From: PUPG01 sp031323845
GTDB taxonomy: Bacteria > Bacteroidota > Bacteroidia > Bacteroidales > UBA7960
Reading direction: 5' to 3'
Assembly: GCA_031323845.1 (NCBI GenBank)
Contig: JAVIYP010000060.1
Span: forward strand, 1 to 16,643
Length of the DNA: 16,643 nt
Shown piece by piece: positions 14,417 through 16,643 of this stretch. Within the stretch, counting starts at the first letter, position 1. Every line of letters starts with the position of its first letter. A model generated the notes under the pieces. It was not told where the DNA came from and made no database searches. It worked only from the letters and a program-made list of their open reading frames with translations. The position numbers and the translations under genes are program-made.

Positions 14417-14432
14417 GGTATAGCGCTTTACC
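14417..14432. promoter_or_regulatory. 16-bp interrupted palindrome upstream of the SDH gene
   Basis: GGTATAGCGCTTTACC is symmetric (GGTA-x-AGCGCT-x-TACC) except for one T-T pair on each side. It lies about 75 bases before the SDH ATG, in the 134-base gap after the LKR gene. Such short symmetric sites often bind dimeric regulators. No good -7 box was found at a suitable distance in this gap, so the site could equally act on an RNA or be chance. Confidence 0.3.
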
Positions 14433-14505
14433 TGTCTCTTTCGGTTATCTCTGCGGATTTTCAAACAATAAATACAATCATCAAACTACCTAAACTATTT
14501 TCGAT

Positions 14506-15846
14506 ATGAACAAAGTACTTATTCTCGGTGCAGGAATGGTGGTAAAGCCCATTGTACAGTACCTGCTCAAAAAAAACATTTCCGTTACTGTTGCCACGCG
14601 CACCAAATCCAAGGCAGAAGCCATGATCGACGGTCATCCGGGGGGAACGGCCCTGGCCTGGACGGTTGACGATGCTGAAACGCTGGACAAGATGATTGCA
14701 GAGAACGATCTTACCGTCAGCCTGCTGCCCTGGGTCTATCATACCATGGTAGCCAAACAGTGCATCAAACATAAAAAGAACATGGTGACCACCTCTTACG
14801 TAAAGCCTGAAATGAAGGCGCTTGACCAGGAGGCGAAAGAAGCGGGCATTATCATTCTCAACGAGCTTGGCCTGGATCCGGGGATCGACCATATGTCGGC
14901 GATGCGCATCATTGATCACATTCACGGCAAAGAGGGTAAGGTTGAAGAATTTTACAGCATTTGCGGTGCCCTTCCTGCTCCTGAGATCGCCGATGACAAT
15001 CCTTTCAGGTACAAGTTTTCGTGGAGCCCGAAAGGTGTGGTGCTTGCAGGAAACAACGATGGCCGCTATCTGCGTCATGGCAAGGAAACCTACATTCCGA
15101 CCGAAGACCTGTTCAAGAACCCCTTATCGGTGGATTTTCCGGAGGTGGGCAAACTGGACATCTATCCTAACCGCGACAGCATGCCTTACATCGAGCTATA
15201 CGGCATTCCTGAAACAAAAACCATGATGCGGGGCACTTTCCGCTACCCCGGCTGGTGTGAGAGCATGGATGCCATGAAAGCCCTGAACCTGATCACCGGT
15301 GACAGTTACGATTTCACCGGAAAGACATATGCCGAAATGGTGGCCATGTTGAACGGCATGGACAGCACAGACAACCTGAAGCAAAAGGTTGCCGACCTGC
15401 TGAAGACAGACACAGACGCCCATGCCATTAAGGCTATGGAATGGCTGGGTATTTTTGAAGACAAGCTGATGCAGCGCCAGCACGACACTCCTTTTGAAAT
15501 CGTTTCAGACCTTATGATTGAAAAGATGATGATTGGGAAGGAAGAGCGCGACATGGTAGCCATGCAACATGTTTTCCTGGCCTCCTATCCTGACGGCACC
15601 AAAGAGGTGATCAAATCGTCAATGCTTGACTTTGGATCGCAGGTTACCGACACGGCCATTGCACGAACAGTAGCGCTGCCGGCCGCCGTAGGCGTTGAGA
15701 TGATACTGCAGAACCAGATCACGGTCAAGGGTGTGTACATACCTGTAATCCCGGAAATCTACAACCCCATCCTGGATGCTCTTGAAGCCATGGACATCCG
15801 TATGCACGAAGAGTTTGGGCTTCCGGAAGATGAAATAATCAGGTAG
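14506..15846 (+). CDS. Saccharopine dehydrogenase (glutamate-forming type)
   Basis: A 446-residue protein matching the C-terminal SDH half of AASS and fungal Lys9. SDH oxidises saccharopine to glutamate and 2-aminoadipate 6-semialdehyde with a nicotinamide cofactor. Features: N-terminal Rossmann loop KVLILGAGMVVKP (3-15), SLLPWVYHTMVAKQCI, KKNMVTTSYVKPEM, ELGLDPGIDHMSAM, CGALPAPEIADDNPFRYKFSWSP, then YPNRDSMPYIELYGI and MRGTFRYPGW in the C-terminal domain. All of these have close counterparts in the animal enzyme as I remember it. Length is normal for a stand-alone SDH. It follows the LKR homologue on the same strand, which points to lysine degradation rather than fungal-type lysine synthesis, since bacteria normally make lysine through diaminopimelate. 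The related carboxynorspermidine dehydrogenases are shorter and lack this match. Confidence 0.92.
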   Translation: MNKVLILGAGMVVKPIVQYLLKKNISVTVATRTKSKAEAMIDGHPGGTALAWTVDDAETLDKMIAENDLTVSLLPWVYHTMVAKQCIKHKKNMVTTSYVKPEMKALDQEAKEAGIIILNELGLDPGIDHMSAMRIIDHIHGKEGKVEEFYSICGALPAPEIADDNPFRYKFSWSPKGVVLAGNNDGRYLRHGKETYIPTEDLFKNPLSVDFPEVGKLDIYPNRDSMPYIELYGIPETKTMMRGTFRYPGWCESMDAMKALNLITGDSYDFTGKTYAEMVAMLNGMDSTDNLKQKVADLLKTDTDAHAIKAMEWLGIFEDKLMQRQHDTPFEIVSDLMIEKMMIGKEERDMVAMQHVFLASYPDGTKEVIKSSMLDFGSQVTDTAIARTVALPAAVGVEMILQNQITVKGVYIPVIPEIYNPILDALEAMDIRMHEEFGLPEDEIIR

Positions 15847-15868
15847 GGACGATGAGTATTTGAGCGCA

Positions 15869-15901
15869 CCGGACAACCCTGGAAGCTTGTTGCCGGGTTT
15901 T
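15869..15901 (+). terminator. Terminator after the SDH gene
   Basis: CCGG-A-CAAC (15869-15877) pairs with GTTG-CCGG (15889-15896), giving 8 bp with one bulged A and an 11-base loop. G and then TTTT (15898-15901) follow on the plus strand. It sits between the convergent SDH and GH3 genes; the minus strand has no T tract after the stem. Confidence 0.5.
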
Positions 15902-15907
15902 ACCGGT

Positions 15908-16643
15908 TTAGGATGTCATGTGTTCCACAATCCAGTCGGCGATACTGCGGTCGTTTGAAACGTGCGGCACCTTATGCTGGCCGCCCAGTTTGCCAATGGA
16001 TTTCATATAGTTCCTGAAAGTGTTTTTCGGCACCGGGATCACCATGGCTTTTTGAAGGATTTTACCCTGTACAAGGTCTTGGTAATAAGGGTTTTTATTT
16101 TGCAGCGCCTGGTCGAGTTTTTCGGCAAACTGCTTCGTTTCCTCAGGCTTTTTCTTAAATTCAACAAACCATTGATGGCATGGCAGTCCATGAGGATTGT
16201 CAACCAGTGGCGCCAGCGTAAACTCATTGACGATGGCCCGGCATTGCTGTGACGCTTCTGCAAGTGCTTCTTCAGCTTCCTGAACGATGACATGTTCACC
16301 GAAGGCCGATGTGAATTGCGACAAACGGCCTGTAGGGACAAAACGGTAGGGGGAGGTGGAAACAAACTTAACCGTATCGCCGATATTGTACCCCCACAAA
16401 CCGGCATTAGTGTTCAGTATCATAACATAATTCACGTCCGTTTGCACTTCGGAGAGCGACAGCCTCCGGGCGTCGTCACGGTGAAATTCCTCAACGGGGA
16501 TAAACTCATAAAAAATACCCCCATCAGGTATCAGCAGCAACCCCTGCGAAGGCCACTCATCCTGGAAACCGATAAAGCCTTCCGAGGCCGGGAAGGTTTC
16601 CAGGCTGGGAACCTCCTTCCCTATCAGGTAATCAAACTTTTTT
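15908..16643 (-). CDS. GH3 family protein (C-terminal part)
   Basis: The C-terminal 244 or so residues of a GH3-fold acyl-adenylating enzyme. The frame stays open to the right edge, so the start lies outside the window. The first readable residues are KKFDYLIGKEVPSLETFPAS; EGFIGFQDEWPSQG then leads into LLLIPDGGIFYEFIP. This is the conserved (A/P)ASEG motif and following strand of the GH3 nucleotide-binding core. NAGLWGYNIGDTVKF and the YRFVPTGRLSQFTSAFGEHV segment are further family marks, and the rest is the small C-terminal lid domain. Plant GH3 enzymes join amino acids to hormones such as indole-3-acetate and jasmonate. Bacterial members are common in Bacteroidota, but their substrates are largely unknown, so no pathway is assigned. 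It is convergent with the SDH gene. Confidence 0.9.
   Translation of the reverse strand, partial: KKFDYLIGKEVPSLETFPASEGFIGFQDEWPSQGLLLIPDGGIFYEFIPVEEFHRDDARRLSLSEVQTDVNYVMILNTNAGLWGYNIGDTVKFVSTSPYRFVPTGRLSQFTSAFGEHVIVQEAEEALAEASQQCRAIVNEFTLAPLVDNPHGLPCHQWFVEFKKKPEETKQFAEKLDQALQNKNPYYQDLVQGKILQKAMVIPVPKNTFRNYMKSIGKLGGQHKVPHVSNDRSIADWIVEHMTS

Noticed and set aside
14461..15078. Minus-strand open frame of 205 codons opposite the SDH gene
   Set aside because: It lies wholly opposite conserved saccharopine dehydrogenase sequence and its start and gap region, and its translation resembles no family.
4639..16643. A hidden defence, phage or mobile-element system
   Set aside because: Every substantial gene here was assigned to a housekeeping, envelope or metabolic family. 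No integrase, transposase, restriction, toxin or nuclease motif was seen.

Overview
The window comes from a member of the Bacteroidota, probably a Bacteroidales/Marinilabiliales-like or uncultured lineage. The grounds are a secreted protein with a type IX secretion (T9SS) C-terminal sorting domain, GldF/GldG homologues, matches to the Bacteroidota -7 promoter box TAnnTTTG just upstream of several genes, few visible Shine-Dalgarno sequences, and intergenic short-unit repeats of the kind common in this phylum. Both ends of the window cut genes.

Layout. 1-552: 3' part of an S9 (glutamyl-endopeptidase-like) serine peptidase. 553-817: intergenic with an 8-bp tandem repeat. 818-2491: AT-rich T9SS cargo protein. 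2492-2736: intergenic with a minus-strand terminator-like hairpin, heptamer repeats and a promoter. 2737-4626: Uup-type ABC-F ATPase. The next block is on the minus strand, read from 10119 down to 4639: SAM hydroxide adenosyltransferase, a GldF-GldG fusion, a DUF4340 protein, and dnaN behind its own promoter. Divergent from this block are phoH (10219-11205) and then purC (11331-12272) on the plus strand. purC is followed by two tandem terminators. 12403-13060 is a gene-free stretch rich in repeats. 13061-15846 holds a two-gene saccharopine module: a lysine-ketoglutarate reductase homologue and a saccharopine dehydrogenase homologue. The right edge (15908-16643, minus strand) is the C-terminal part of a GH3-family protein.

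How the genes work together. The SAM hydrolase, GldFG and DUF4340 genes are separated by 3 and 5 bases and almost certainly form one transcript. GldFG plus DUF4340 look like the membrane and periplasmic parts of a gliding-type ABC system whose ATPase (GldA-like) is not in the window. The LKR and SDH genes together match the two halves of the animal/plant bifunctional enzyme AASS, and would convert lysine plus 2-oxoglutarate to glutamate and aminoadipate semialdehyde. The other genes (dnaN, phoH, purC, uup) are housekeeping.

I see no CRISPR array, tRNA, rRNA, transposase, phage gene or defence system. The least ordinary material is the GldF-GldG fusion, the linked but unfused LKR/SDH pair with operator-like palindromes, three kinds of intergenic repeat, and a purC 3' region that can fold in two mutually exclusive ways.
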